DNA of 64,000 nucleotides from Botryotinia globosa (GCA_014898425.1 RCSZ01000022.1:265942-329941), one strand, 5' to 3'. Counted from the stretch's first letter, positions 1 to 12,712 are shown. Numbers and translations: made by a program. Notes: generated from the sequence alone by a model not told the origin.

Positions 1-938
1 ATTTATAAAATTCGATATTTATTTCTTTATTTTTAATCTTATTAACAAATTACAATTTAAAAATATATATTCCTAAAGGAATATTTATTAATAATACAAT
101 CTTGAATATACCTTTAATTATCAATCTATCAATTTCTTTTTTTTTGGATTCTTTATATATAACTAGTTCCTCGAAATTAATAATAAAGCAATTAGAGTAT
201 TGATTTTATATATAAATTCGAATTTTAAATATAATTATTTATAAAAAAGATATTAATATAAATATTTGATTATTTTTAAATAAATTCAAAAGGGATTTCT
301 TAGGATTTATAATATATATAATTGATATATCAAAAGCAAATGATCTAACTTTATTAGATTTTAGTAAAATTACCTTATACCTATCAAAATGATTTGAAAT
401 ATAATCGTTTCAATCAATTTAATTAATTTGGTCAATTTAATCAATTTGATTAATCTAATAATAAAACTTCACTAATATAGATTTGAATTTTATAAATCTA
501 TAAGATAAACTGAATATATATATTTCGCTATTTATATTGAGAAATAGAAAAGATTCTTTTTATTCTCCTAAAATAATATTATTATCCTTTTTTCAAATTA
601 ATATATTACTATTTAATAATAAATTATAAAGCATAATGATTGAAAATCTATTATATATATTTATAGCTTTCTATACCTTTATAAAACTATAAATCTTGTA
701 AATCTTTATTATAATCTTTAAGATTATTACTATTTGTTATAGAATAATCAATATCAAAAAGCTATCTTTAATAAAACAAAGAAAAATATTGAAAATAAAT
801 AGAATAGATATTAATCTATTTAATTCTATAATATTATTAATAGCTTTTATTATTATTTAAAATACAGAAGTTTTATTGATATTCAAACTATAAATTTCTT
901 TATAAATAATCTTATAAGATTTATATAATAATATATAA
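1..938 (-). mobile_element. Copia element A, 3' part of the interrupted internal region (integrase end to start of RT)
   Basis: This is RIP-decayed Ty1/copia polyprotein read on the minus strand and running off the left edge. Just inside 938 the frame continues the integrase segment that stops at 7,517. It matches copia B around 15,150-15,950 in inverse orientation, including the low-complexity GATCAAATT-type linker near 400-460. At about 180-1 the minus frame reads like the spacer and opening of a copia reverse transcriptase, with a KKEID motif followed by a FVNEIKNK-like stretch (compare SRFVDEIKN in fungal copia). The RT core lies outside the window. Removing the gypsy insertion and one copy of its 5-bp target duplication restores continuity with 7,517 onward. 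Confidence 0.75.
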
Positions 939-1090
939 TGTCACGGCGCCAACTACATTGCCTTCGTGCCTCAAGCACAAACCCTTAGCATACTCTTAGT
1001 ATACTTTATTTTTTATAATAAAACCTTAATCTTTTATAATACTTAAAACCCTTATAATATAATATAAATCTTTATCCATACCTTGATAAT
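939..1090 (+). repeat. Gypsy-1 5' LTR
   Basis: Begins TGTCACGGCGCCAAC and aligns along its length with the copy at 7,366. The two starts differ only by transitions: TGTCACGGCGCCAAC here against TGTTATAATACTAAC there, which is what RIP acting on one copy predicts. The 3' border is placed from the target duplication and is uncertain by a few bases. No convincing primer binding site remains after it. Confidence 0.8.
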
Positions 1091-2389
1091 TTATACTATC
1101 TATTTAAAAGTTATTATAACTTCATTTTAAAAATATTTATTCAAATTATACTTTGATTACCCCGATTGCCCTAATTTTATCAAAATTATAATCCAATTAT
1201 ATTAATTGAATCTATTATTGATTTATTATAAATAATTTTGCTATTTTTTAGTAAAATTATTCGATTATATTAAAATATATCTATATTGATTTATTATTGA
1301 GAATTCTACAAAAATGTTTTGTAATTACAAAAGTATTTTAAAGATAGCTGATTAAATAATTGTATCTAGTTTGTTTTTATAATTCCTTTTTTTGAATTAT
1401 ACTATTAATTCTATTAAAACTAATATTTTTTTATTTACAAATCTATTTTATAATTTGAATACTATATATTTTATAATTATTCAAATTATATTTATTTTAA
1501 TCGAAACAATTACAATTTTATTATAAGAATAAACTATTATAGTATATATTCAAGCTAATAAAATTCAATTATAAATTACTGAATTGCAAGATATAATTGA
1601 GATATTAAAGATTACTATTTATAATAACCCAGAAACCTCGCTCTATCGAAAATATCTCATTTTCTCTGAGAAGTTTAATAATAATAAACAAGATATTGTA
1701 AAATATTAGAATTAATATATAATGTTTTGTAATACAATCAATCATTATTTAATTACAAACTATAAAAACAAATCAGAATTTTAATAAATTATATTTCTCA
1801 TTAGTTTATTTTTTGATTCAGTTTATATAAATAATTAAATACATTTTGATATAATTACAAATAATCTATGTAATTTCAATCTTTAACTCTTTAAATAATA
1901 TACTATAATAAGCATTTAGAGCGAATTAAACAAACAATATCAAACCCTTAATCTTTTACAAAAAGTTTTTATAAATTATAACAAATGTAAGATAAGGAAA
2001 ACTCTATTTAGTAATTTCATTATTGAATTTAAATAATTCGCTATTAAATATAAAAAAACCATTGAATAATAAATCGTTAATCTTAAGCTTAAGGTTTTAT
2101 AAGAATTGATTAATGTTTTAATCAATTATTCTAATAAATTTTTTACTATTAATATTAATATATGGATAATTTAGTAACAAAATGTTTATAATAATCTAGA
2201 AGAGAAAACTTATTTTGATAATCAATGAAAGAGTTAGGGTATTAATTTCAATTGTAATTAATCAAGGTATTATAATAGAAAGCTAGTTTTAATTATAGCC
2301 TCTTTTATACCAAAGCCATTTAATAACTCTATGTAATTAGATATCACTCGATAAGGTTAATACTTTTTATTCTATTATATTCGAAAGTA

Positions 2390-2460
2390 ATATCTTAACC
2401 TTAATTTTTGTTTTTATTATAAGAAACTAGGTTATATTAAAAACAATTACAATAAAAAAC
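2390..2460 (+). pseudogene. Gypsy-1 gag zinc knuckle remnant
   Basis: The plus frame reads NFCFYYKKLGYIKNNY. It has the spacing of a retroviral CCHC knuckle (C-x2-C-x4-H-x4-C), but the second Cys, the His and the last Cys are all Tyr. TGT-to-TAT and CAT-to-TAT are the changes RIP makes. The surrounding region (about 1,300-2,900) is presumably gag but is too decayed to bound. Confidence 0.6.
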
Positions 2461-2934
2461 AAATCAATGATATAAAGTATAATATTAATATTAATATAGA
2501 ATACAACTCTTATACTAATTGTTTCCTTATAGTTAATCAATATCAGAACTTTAGATTCTATTATAATATTATCAATTTCTTATATCAAAATCTATTCCCA
2601 TCTATTAATCGTTTTTTGTTTATTAATTGTTTCCTAATTATATTATTATGTTATATTTTATTGATTCTCTCTAATTTTATTCAAAAGTTTGATTTGGAAG
2701 GATATATTAAAAGATTTATTTATTTAAAGGAGAATAAAAGCTTTATTCTCTAGCCTAATATATCAAAAGATTAATCTTGATTTATAATTATAAATCAAAA
2801 TTTTTTATAGAAAATTTATCTTTATAAATTAAAAAATTAATTATATTTAGAAATTCTTTATATTTTAGAATAATGAATAATAAATCTTTTAAAATTTCAA
2901 TAAAAATTTTCCTTGTATTTAATATAATTATCCC

Positions 2935-3015
2935 GTTTGTTAGTTTTATAGACAGTGGAGCTGTGGGTTATAGCCTTATTGATAAAAAAATTATCTCTAA
3001 ACTCCAAATATCTAT
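2935..3015 (+). pseudogene. Gypsy-1 aspartic protease active site remnant
   Basis: The plus frame reads SFIDSGAVGYSLIDKK, carrying the D-S/T-G signature of a retropepsin followed by the usual small/hydrophobic stretch. The catalytic triplet itself has survived. It lies between the zinc knuckle and the RT, as expected for gypsy pol. Confidence 0.7.
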
Positions 3016-4194
3016 ATAACTCTTTTTTTATATTTATTATTTATTCCTAATCAATAGGAAGTTTTTCGATATCCTCTTTTGGTATATATTTCTGAATATA
3101 TAAATCAATAATTATTAAAAAATCGATTTGTTTTATATTATTATCTTATCAACCACAAATCTGCTAATCTTTAATCTCCCCTAACTTCAATATTATAATT
3201 CTATTATCAATTAATTAATAATAATGTTCAAGTTTGTATCCATATATTACTCGAGATATTATTGTTTTATTAATATTATGGTAATTATCATTCCTAATAT
3301 ATCTAATAGTTGTAAGATAATTTTATCAAAAAATGGTAAAATTATAATTGATTCCAAACTACTTTTATAAAAACTCATTTCGAAACTAACTTTTATAAAA
3401 AATATTATTAACAAAAACTTCGAAATTAAATCCTTACTATCCCGAAATCAATCAGCAATTCTCGAATCTATTGAGGCTTTGGATATTCAAAGAAATCTTG
3501 ATATTATCAATTTTGAAAACAATGAAAACAAAAACCCCTACCATACTCACTACATTAATAATAAAGTAGATATTTGAATTAGAATAATCCCCAATTGTTT
3601 ATCCTTGAAATCAGCTCTAGTTCAATTCATTATTAATTTCAGAAAGTATAAGAGATTACTATGAAATTAGAACATTTTACCCTTATTATCATCATCACCA
3701 TTAAATCCCTTAAACAAGCTATTCAATATTGTATAAAATATCCACCCCAAAATACAAGATATAAAGTTTTTTATAATTAATAATTTTATATAATTCTATA
3801 AAAACAATGATATTTATATTATAAAAATATTCTAGAATAAATTAGATAAAGTTTACAATCTATATTACATAATAATCAAGAATTCTATTCAATTATATCA
3901 AGGTTTAATAAATAATAATATTAATAAATTTATAAAAAAAACAAATCAATTTATTCTTTCTATATTAAAGATCCAAGATAAACTGCCTTTTTGGCTTTAT
4001 AATTTATACCCAGAATTCCTATCTTTTTTTGTTAACAAACTTCTATTATAATATTTATAAAATTACAAAATCAAAATTATATCAAACAAGAAATTATTAT
4101 ATAACAAAAGCTATTTAATATTTCCAATTAAATTTCAAATTGTTTATAGATAGTTTAATGATAATCTAAATAAAGGATTCATTTGGAAATCTCA

Positions 4195-4600
4195 TTTTTA
4201 ATCGATTGCTTTATTCCTTCTAATTATTAAACCAAAAGGAGATATTCGAATTTATTAAGATTATTAAAATTTAAACAATATTATTATCAAAAACTGATAC
4301 TCTTTACCACTAATTAAAAAAACCCTTGATATTTTATATTATACTAAAATCTATATTAAGCTTGATATTATTATTACTTTTAACAAATTATAAATTACAG
4401 AGGATTATAAATGAAAAACTATTTTTATTATTTGTTTCAATCTATTCAAATCATTAGTAATACTCTTTGGATTCTATAATATATTAATTTTATTCTAGAA
4501 TTATATTAATTATATTCTTTTCAACCTTTTAAATAAAATTTATATAATATACTTAAATAATATTTTGATCTATTTCAAAAACATTATAAATTACAGAGAA
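4195..4600 (+). pseudogene. Gypsy-1 reverse transcriptase remnant
   Basis: The frame shows KPKGDIRIY, then LNNIIIKN.YSLPLIKKTL and YIKLDIII, matching the gypsy RT core (KKDGSLR, LN..TIKN.YPLPLI, KLDL). Near 4,548-4,578 the catalytic box reads IYLNNILIYF. The expected YLDD has become YLNN by two GAT-to-AAT changes, removing both catalytic aspartates. Several in-frame stops replace expected Gln and Trp codons. Confidence 0.8.
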
Positions 4601-4959
4601 TATATTTATAAGGTTATCTAATAATTAATCGATACCAGATTATAAATCGATATTGATAAATGCAAATTCGAAACAAAAAGAACCAAATATTTCGATTTAA
4701 TTATTACCCCAAGAGGTATAGAAATGGATCTGAAAAAAATTGATATTATATTCAATTGGAAATTATTAATTAAATTCAAAAACCTTCAGTATTTCCTTAG
4801 ATTTGTTAATTTTTATTGATATTTTATTCACAATTTTTCTAAGATCGTAAAGCCCCTTAATTACCTTCTAAAGAAAAAGAAAGTGTGAAATTAGGATTTT
4901 GAACAAAAAAACGCTTTTATAATACTAAAAAACGCTTTCTTCTTTACCCCAATCCTTAC

Positions 4960-5190
4960 CATATTTGATTACTATTATTATACAATAATTAAAACCAATA
5001 CTTTCGATTGAATCGCGGGTAATATCCTTTTATAATATAATAATAAAAAAGATTTATATTTAATAATATATTTCTTATCAAAATACAATATTATTAAATA
5101 TAATTACAAAATTTATAATAAAGAACTCCTAGTGATTATAAAATCATTAAAGAAATGGAAATCAAAACTATACAATACTCAAAAATTATT
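4960..5190 (+). pseudogene. Gypsy-1 RNase H remnant
   Basis: The plus frame gives TNTFD.IAGNIL, corresponding to the TDASD.A.GgvL signature with the first Asp mutated to Asn. Further on it gives YNKELLVIIKSLKKWK, corresponding to YDKELLAIV.ALK.WR. Together these place the RNase H domain directly after the RT. Confidence 0.7.
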
Positions 5191-5679
5191 CAAAATCATT
5201 ATCGATTATAAGAATCTCGAATACTTTATATCAATAAAAATATTGAATTAATAACAAATTAAATAAATCAAATTCTTATCAAGATTTAACTTCTATATTA
5301 TATATCAATTTAATTATAAGATTATTCACCCTAATACTTTGAATTATAAAACTGAAAACTACTCAGTATATATCGATTTTAATAACAACCAAATCAAGAA
5401 CTGCTTATAAACAATCTTTCTAAAATAGATATTCGATATTACTATATTTAAGAATATTATTCGATAAATGAACAATGATTTAAATCTAATTATAATTCCA
5501 ATAAATATAATTATTTCCAATATTAATAAATTGATTAATAATCTCATTAATAAAACATATAGATTATCCGAATTAGTTATAATTATATATATAATACTTC
5601 GAAATCTTTCTGCCTACTATTGATTACTAAATATTCGAAAGAACCTTTGAATAGTTTTACAAGATTATAAATTAATTAA

Positions 5680-6620
5680 CAATAAGATTTTTTATTACAA
5701 CTATCTTTTTATTCCCCTCTCTATCAAATTTTATATATAAATTATATATTACACATATTCAATTAGATTAATCAAATATTCAGATTATATCAAAACTATT
5801 AATCTCGTTTCTTATATATATTAATAACTCAATATATCTAAGGAAATTAAAATATTTATACAAATTTATTAACTCTGTTTTCATATTAAAACCTCCTATT
5901 TCACTACACCTAGATTCCTTAAACTCTTACCAATACCATTTCATTTTTAATCAAACATCTTTATTGATTATATCATATTATTATTAATTAGTAAATATTA
6001 TAAAAAGAAATATTAATATATTATTATAATTATTTACTATCTGATTAAAATATAATACTTTATATTAATAATAGAATTATCTATAGAGAAATTTATAAAT
6101 TGATTTGTTGAAAAGATATATTGTTTATATAACATTCCCAATAATATTATATCCAATAAAAACTTTCAATTCGTTTTTGAATTTTGAAAATATTTATCCA
6201 AATATTTATCAATCACTTTAAAACGATCTTTCTCATTTCATTTCAAATTCAATAATTAAACAAAAAGAATTAATACTATAATAAAACAATACCTTTATAT
6301 TTTCATAAACTTTTATTAAAATGATTAATTCAATTAACTTCTATTTATAGAATTTATATTGAATAATATTATATTAGAAATCATTAATATATCCCTATTC
6401 TTTATTAATTATAATTACTACTCACACCTCGGAATTGAATTATTCACATTAATTCCATCAAATCTATTATATCAAAGAAAATAAGAGTTCTTCAAAATCA
6501 ATAAGATTATAAATAGATTTAATTTTATTCTAATTAAATTCAAAGTATTTGTAGTTTAATTGATTTAAAAATATAAAGATTATACTAACAAAACCCAAAT
6601 CGATATTCCCCTTTACAAAA
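5680..6620 (+). pseudogene. Gypsy-1 integrase remnant
   Basis: The zinc-binding part is near 5,690-5,760. The core begins near 5,925 with LPIPFHF.SNIFIDYIILL, equivalent to the P..PW..ISMDFI.GLP start of gypsy integrases, followed by a decayed VVVDRLTKM-like segment near 6,010-6,060. A RIP-altered segment near 6,150-6,190 corresponds to the SDRG..F motif. The C-terminal part, to about 6,900, is too degraded to assign a chromodomain. Confidence 0.65.
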
Positions 6621-7365
6621 AAGGTAATAAAATATAAATTAATATAAAGAATATAAAAATTAATTGTTTAATAAAAAAGAATAATAATAAATAAAATAGT
6701 TCTTATAAAATCCTCAAAATCTATAAACAGGTTTATTTATTATAACTCCCAGCTAATTTTAAGATTTTTTCGATATTTTATAATTTATTATTTTGATTGC
6801 TTTATTATTTACTAGAATTATTAAATCAAGATATTATCAATATTATCGAATTATATAGAAATCAAGATTGAATTTTTAAAAGAGATAACAAAATATATAA
6901 GGAAATCAAATAATAAAAATTTGAAGAGATTCTCAATTATTATAACAAATATAATTTCTATTATTATATCAAATGAAAATATTATCTATTATTATAACAA
7001 TCAATTGAAAACCTTTAAAACTAAAAAAAAATAATTATTATATTTCATTTAATATATCTAAACAAATCAAATCTATTTATATAAATTAAATTCAAAAAGT
7101 TTATCATCTCAAATATTATTATATCAATAATAACTTTTAAATAAAAATCAAATAAATCAAAGAAAATCTATCAATTGATTATTATTTTAAAAACAATTTG
7201 TTTTAATTTTATAATAGAAATTAAATTGTTTTAATATTATTTTAAAAGATTTTGGATTTTTATTTAATTAATATTGAATTGATTTCTTATAATTTTATTA
7301 AAAAATGATAAAGTTATTCTATATTTTAATTTGTTTAGAATAAGCAAGCTTTAAGAAGGGGGTAT

Positions 7366-7516
7366 TGTTATAATACTAACTATATTACCTTTGTACTTTA
7401 AACACAAACTCTTAATGTACTCTTAGTATACTCTACTTTCTATAATAGGGCCTCAATCTTTTATAGCATTTAGAACCCTTATGGTACAATATAAGTCTTT
7501 ACCCGTACCTTGATAG
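7366..7516 (+). repeat. Gypsy-1 3' LTR
   Basis: Starts TGTTATAATACTAAC directly after a purine-rich tract (AAGAAGGGGG at about 7,353-7,362), the expected polypurine tract. It runs parallel to the LTR at 939, with shared blocks such as CTCTTAGTATACT and ACCTTGATA. TATAA follows at 7,517. Confidence 0.8.
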
Positions 7517-7519
7517 TTA

Positions 7520-8045
7520 TAAAATCTTTCAATAATATTAATTAAATGATAAGTTCTTATAGGGATTGTTTTCATTTGAATAAATATTGAATTAATATAT
7601 TGTTAAAACTCTTTTTTAATAAAATTAATATTTGTATTATAAATAATATACTTTAATAAATTAATATATATATTGATTTAATATTTATAAAGTTTATTTT
7701 ATATATATTTTGTAATTATATTATTAAATTATTAAATAATTTAAAAATATATAGCTTTATTGATAATATATAAAACAGGATTATTATTGATATAAAAAAT
7801 ATCAATAAATATTGTATAATTGAATTCAAAATCTTTATTAAATAAAAAAAACTTAAATCTATTTAATAATTTGTTATGAATCTAATATTAATAATAAAAC
7901 TTTGTGAATTGTTTGATTGCTTTAAAATCTTTATTATATTTAAAATATTTAAATATTTTATAGAATTTATAAATAAATGAATATTCAAATCGATAATAAA
8001 TTTGTTATAATTCAATTTCGATAAGATACTATTTTCTATTATCAA
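7520..8045 (-). pseudogene. Copia A integrase fragment, N-terminal half
   Basis: The first 60 codons (8,045-7,863) are open and contain NYNKFIIDLNIHLF, which pairs with SYNEFIVDLNTYLF in copia B (14,660-14,705). Downstream the frame aligns with the B integrase core before being cut by gypsy-1. It continues at 938. All breaks are TAA or TAG at positions where B or the family has Gln. Confidence 0.6.
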
Positions 8046-9853
8046 TAGAATAATTAATTATATTCTGAATATTAATATTTTATAGTAAAAATGTATAATT
8101 GAGTTTTTGATATATAAAATAAATATTTTTGAATATAATAGTAATATTTTTAAGATTATTATATTTGAATTTGAGTTTATTTATATTTATCAAATAAAAT
8201 AAAAATAGAATATTGATTTTTATTACATTTTATTCTATATTTTCGAATAGGAATTTTATATAAAATAAATTAATAAAAGAAGTTATTCTAATATCAAATT
8301 AAATTATTATCTAATCAACAATCATTTTATTATATTTAATATCTTCAATCTTTTTTTATACTAAATATTAATTATATTCAACAATTGATTTCTTAATTAT
8401 TTTTATATCAATTATAATATTAAAGAGTTTATTATTATTATATTATTCAATATTTATAATAAATATTTTAATTATTAATATATAAATGTTTATAGTATTA
8501 TTAAAGATAATTATTATTAATAAATTATCACAAGTATCTATTAATATCAAGAATATTCTAAAGATTTCCCTAGAACCATTTGTATTAATAAAATACTAAT
8601 CAATAAAATAATTATTATTACTATTATCTTTTTGATTGTTTTTTTTATTTAAAATCAATCAAAAACTAATCATATTATTTTATAAAACTTTTATCATTGA
8701 GTTTATTATACTTGATATAATAATTCATTTTAAATAAATCTTTCTTTTTTTAAATATACTTGTAATATCTATAATCTTTTTTTCTACAATTAAGGAAATA
8801 ATAACTGTTCTTGTTTTTATCAAATAATACAAAGAAGAATTGTTTATTAGTATACTTATTATAAGATTTTCAAAAAAAGAATTCGAAGATTTATTATTAT
8901 AAAAACATTGATTTGTAAAAAACATTTCAATTATAATCTATTTTGGAAATACCTTTTAATAAAAATCGATTATCTACTTAATCTAATTAATTAAATTCAA
9001 AACATTCAAACAAAGATTATATATTACAAAACAATATTCTGAAATATTATTATATACAAACAAAACTTTGATATAATATAATTAAGAATCATATATAATC
9101 AAAGGTATTATATACTAAAAAAAATACAAATCTATAATCATTATAATAAACACCTCCTAAAGATTTGTATTAGGATTTCTTTTAATATAAACTTTGAAAA
9201 AAATATTATTCCATTTAAAAAGTATATTCTATTAATATTCAGATCCTTCGAAATTATTAATTATTATAATATACAATCCCTAAAATATATCAAAAAACCA
9301 GCCCAGATTTATTTAATAATATTCTCTAATCACATCTAAAAATATAATTAAAAAAACTAATCAAATAAAATCGAAATTATATATAATTACCTTCTAAAAA
9401 ATACATCAATAACCTTCACATTTAAATATACAACTATTTTATAAAGAAAATAATTATCAATATAATATTTAATTATAATTCTAAATATAAATCCTTTAAA
9501 GAATTATTTAATTATAAAAAGATTTTTTAAATTTTTTTTATAGGATTCCTTCTTGAATTTTGCATTTCTTAAATTCTTTTTTTTCAAAACTATATCTTTC
9601 TTTATAAAAAGATAAGAAAGAATATTTATTATATTATTATAATCGAATATAGAGTCCTATAATAAATCTATATTAATAATATTATAATAATCTCCTATAA
9701 TCTGAGAAATAATTTATTTGAGTTTAGATTATTTAGATTGCTTGCTAGTTTTTTTAAAACTAATACTATATATAGTAAAGATGAAAAAGTAAGATAAAAA
9801 AAAGGGTTTAATCTTTCGAATAATTAGTTTAAATTTGTGATATTATTAATTAG

Positions 9854-10089
9854 TATTGATTTGAAAAGGATATAGAAAATATAGTATTTATATATAATAT
9901 AGATCCTATATATTTAATTATATTCTATCTAAAGAGCTAGCTAAATCAAAAAGTAATAGATTTTATATAAGTATTATTGAAAGAGCTAATCTCTTTTGTA
10001 TTCGCTTAATCCTTTTAATATAGTAGCCTTTGTATTGAGGTCATTTCCTTGAAGTGAATTCCCTATAAGTGAATTCTCTTATTCACACA
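9854..10089 (-). repeat. Copia A 5' LTR
   Basis: In minus orientation the LTR starts TGTGTGAATAAGAGAATTC at 10,089 and ends near TTTTCAAATCAATA at 9,854. It aligns with the copies at 12,284, 12,713 and 16,824, sharing repeated GAATTCACT motifs, a TATATAA box and the block GATTAAGCGAATACAAAAG. Confidence 0.85.
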
Positions 10090-10924
10090 GAGATATTATA
10101 AATGATATTATTTATTATATTAATCAGTTTTTTCTAATATATACAATTATTGATAAAAAAGATTAAATATAAAAAATTTATTTTTTTAAATTAAAACAAT
10201 TGAGTTTATTATTTAATAAAATCCTAAACCCTACCTTTAAATAATATACTCTTTTTATACAAATATCAACTCTATCTTCTCTTCTCAAAAAAAGTCAGGG
10301 TTTTTTAAAGTTTGATATTGATTAGCTCCTCTCTAAACAAAAACTATTCAAATTTACAATAATTCAAATAATTTGTTGTAAATATTTAATTAATCATTTA
10401 TAATAATTTTGAAAACTTATTCTACAATCAGATTTTATTTAAATACTTATTAAGGAGTATAAAGAGAATCAAATATATTATTAATAATAATATATATATA
10501 ATTAAAATAATCCTTTTAATCTTATATTAATATCAATAATAAAACAAAATTATAAAAATTATAATCCTAAAAATTAAATGATTTTTTTTACAATCCAACA
10601 CTATTAATTAAAAGTATTATTAATCTCAACATCAAATATCCCAAATAAAACAAATAATAATAAATAAATACTTGGAATATTTGATATATTAATTATAATA
10701 GAAAAACAAAAATAAAAACGAAAATGAAAATATAATAAAAACAAAGATGAAGATAGGAATAAATATAAAGATTTTCTAAAAAGCATAAAAGATTTCGAAA
10801 TTATAGAAAGTATAGATCTACTTCGAACAAATGAAAAGTCAGAATAAAGATTTTTCTTTTCAAAATTGGATTGCTTTTGCTACAACAAGACTTTTTCAAA
10901 GGTAGAATATACTATTATAGTATG
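10090..10924. other. AT-rich relic sequence, no gene recognised
   Basis: Very AT-rich sequence beyond the copia A 5' LTR. A 60-codon minus frame at 10,786-10,604 (hydrophobic, Phe/Leu/Ile-rich) shows no recognisable motif and is what AT-rich DNA yields by chance. Nothing else is seen. Confidence 0.5.
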
Positions 10925-11160
10925 GTCTGAATGCTAGATAAGATATATGATATTCTACGAGGTTGTACAGGAGGAGGCGGGGAGGCGCCGACTATATGGA
11001 GGGTGGTTGCCTAAGGCATCCACCCAACTACGTATTGAACCCGTGACAATTCGCTATACGAGATATTCATACTTTTTCTCGACTAATCAGCTTCCGGTTA
11101 TAAACCGTGTTTTAAATCCTGTATGTTAGGAATTTTATTAGATCCGACTTGTAATTATGC
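10925..11160. other. GC-normal remnant (about 220 bp) inside AT-rich DNA, with a strong hairpin
   Basis: A short patch of nearly balanced base composition surrounded by RIP-level AT DNA. Its centre forms a hairpin at 11,001-11,025: GGGTGG, a T-T mismatch, TGCC, a TAA loop, then GGCA and CCACCC. Read on the minus strand it contains CGGGTTCAATAC, which resembles a pol III B box. About 44 nt upstream is TAGTCGAG, which resembles an A-box core, but no cloverleaf forms. The 60-codon plus ORF here has no family resemblance. It could be a SINE or LTR fragment too short to be hit by RIP. Confidence 0.4.
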
Positions 11161-12283
11161 ATTTATTCGAATATTAGTAAATATACTCTAATTTTAAATC
11201 TTATTATAAAATTTTGATAACCTATATTTTAGAGTGGTTGAATCTTGATCTCTATTATATATTCGATGTATAATTTGAAATAACATTTCTTGAATTTGTG
11301 CATTTTATTATATATATATAAATTACCATGAATATTGAATAATCATATTATTTTTCGTCGAGAAAGTTTATTTGAATAGAACGTAGACATTATAATAGAA
11401 ATTAAATGATAATATTAAATTGATATTTAGTTGATCAAATTAACAAACTAAAAACAACTAAGAAAGAAAATAACTAGAAAGAATACATACTATAATCTCC
11501 CCGTATTTAATTAAAACAATTAAGTACTAATTAACTAAAAGGCGTATATATTCCATATAATCGATTAAAATCAAGTTTTATCAATCTTGAAATAAAATAT
11601 AAGAATAATAGACATATATAATATATAGAGAAAGTAATTTCTTTATTAACTATAATATAATATTTATATTTTAATTCCATATCGAAAGAATTGTTTTTGA
11701 GATATTAATCAAATCGATTTAAATCTTTATATTTTAAAAAGATTATTCTGATTATCGAGATTTCAGTAAGGTTTTTGAATCTGAAAAGTTATCAAGTTTT
11801 AATTTAAATTAATCATTTTTAAGGAAAATAGTTTATTTATATTCAAGTTAGATTATATTTCTGTTTATTTAATATATTCCATAGTATATAATATAGCAGT
11901 TAAACTTTAGATTGAAAGATAAATCAAAATGAAGTAAAGAAACCCCTCTGTAGATTTTTAATTAATATTAGTTTATTTTAGTTTTTATATTTATTTCGTT
12001 CTTTTTATCATGTGAATGAAAATATACACAATAGAAGTTGTAAGCTTTACTACTATATCATATATACAATCTGACTCGAAAGGTATAGTATTAGGGATTG
12101 GTTTTTAATAGTTTACTATTATATTCATATTTATAATAAAGCTTTTCTCATTAATCTTTTTATTTCCAAAAAATTAATATAAAGATTAATATTATAATAT
12201 ATAGTTAATTATATAATTGATAATAATAGAAAGTTCACTTATTCTATCATCTAATATTGTTATTATTAATAATCTATTATTAA
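11161..12283. other. AT-rich relic sequence with a dispersed repeat
   Basis: No gene is supported. About 12,021-12,140 recurs, with transition-type differences, at 17,230-17,352 in the same orientation, on the other side of copia B. Shared blocks include TACTATATCATATATACAAT and CGAAAGGTATAGTATT. The last five bases (ATTAA, 12,279-12,283) are the left target duplication of copia B. Confidence 0.55.
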
Positions 12284-12518
12284 TGTGTGAATAAGAGAAT
12301 TCACTATAAGGGAATTCACTTCAAAGGAATGACTCTAATATAAAGGCAACTATATTGAAAGGATTAAGCGAATACAAAAGAGATTAGCTCTTTTAATAGT
12401 ATCTATATAAAACCTATTATTTTCCTATTTAATTATTTCTTCAAATAAAATACAATTAGATATATAGGATCCATAAATATATGAGTGCAATATCTTCTAG
12501 GTTCTTTTTAAATTAATA
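12284..12518 (+). repeat. Copia B 5' LTR
   Basis: Starts TGTGTGAATAAGAG and ends near AAATTAATA, with ATTAA before it. It contains a TATATAA box near 12,405 in the position expected for LTR transcription initiation. Its differences from the 3' LTR and the solo LTR are overwhelmingly transitions. Confidence 0.87.
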
Positions 12519-12712
12519 TATTAATTAATGATATTACAAATTATTTAATTAATTATTCGAAACCCCTTTTTATCTTTACTTTTTACTTTTTTACTTCTAT
12601 TATCAACATTATATTATCCCAGATAACTATATATAATACTAGCTTTAAATAAATCAACAAGTAATCTAAATAATTTACTCTTAATATCACAAGAATTTAT
12701 AATAATATTATT

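Larger units (their letters stand above)
939..7516 (+). mobile_element. Ty3/gypsy LTR retrotransposon (gypsy-1), RIP-inactivated, inserted in copia A
   Basis: A 6.6-kb element bounded by two direct LTRs of about 151 bp, with gag, protease, RT, RNase H and integrase fossils in Ty3/gypsy order. The direct flanks TATAA (934-938 and 7,517-7,521) form a target-site duplication. Removing the element and one TATAA restores a sequence colinear with copia B near 15,120-15,170, which confirms the boundaries independently. Every reading frame is broken by many stops and key codons are altered by C-to-T and G-to-A changes, so it is dead. Confidence 0.88.
7517..10089 (-). mobile_element. Copia element A, 5' part (5' LTR to integrase)
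   Basis: The minus-strand portion of a copia element, colinear in inverse orientation with copia B: 9,854-10,089 with the B 5' LTR, 9,000-9,850 with 12,520-14,400, and 7,520-8,045 with 14,640-15,120. The gypsy-1 insertion at 7,517 breaks it inside the integrase region. A stretch at 8,045-7,863 is still open and reads like the upstream integrase domain. Flanking duplications cannot be tested because its far LTR is off the window. Confidence 0.8.

Noticed and set aside
10995..11110. Possible tRNA or tRNA-derived SINE on the minus strand
   Set aside because: A-box- and B-box-like motifs have tRNA-like spacing, but D-stem and T-stem do not pair and no acceptor stem forms.
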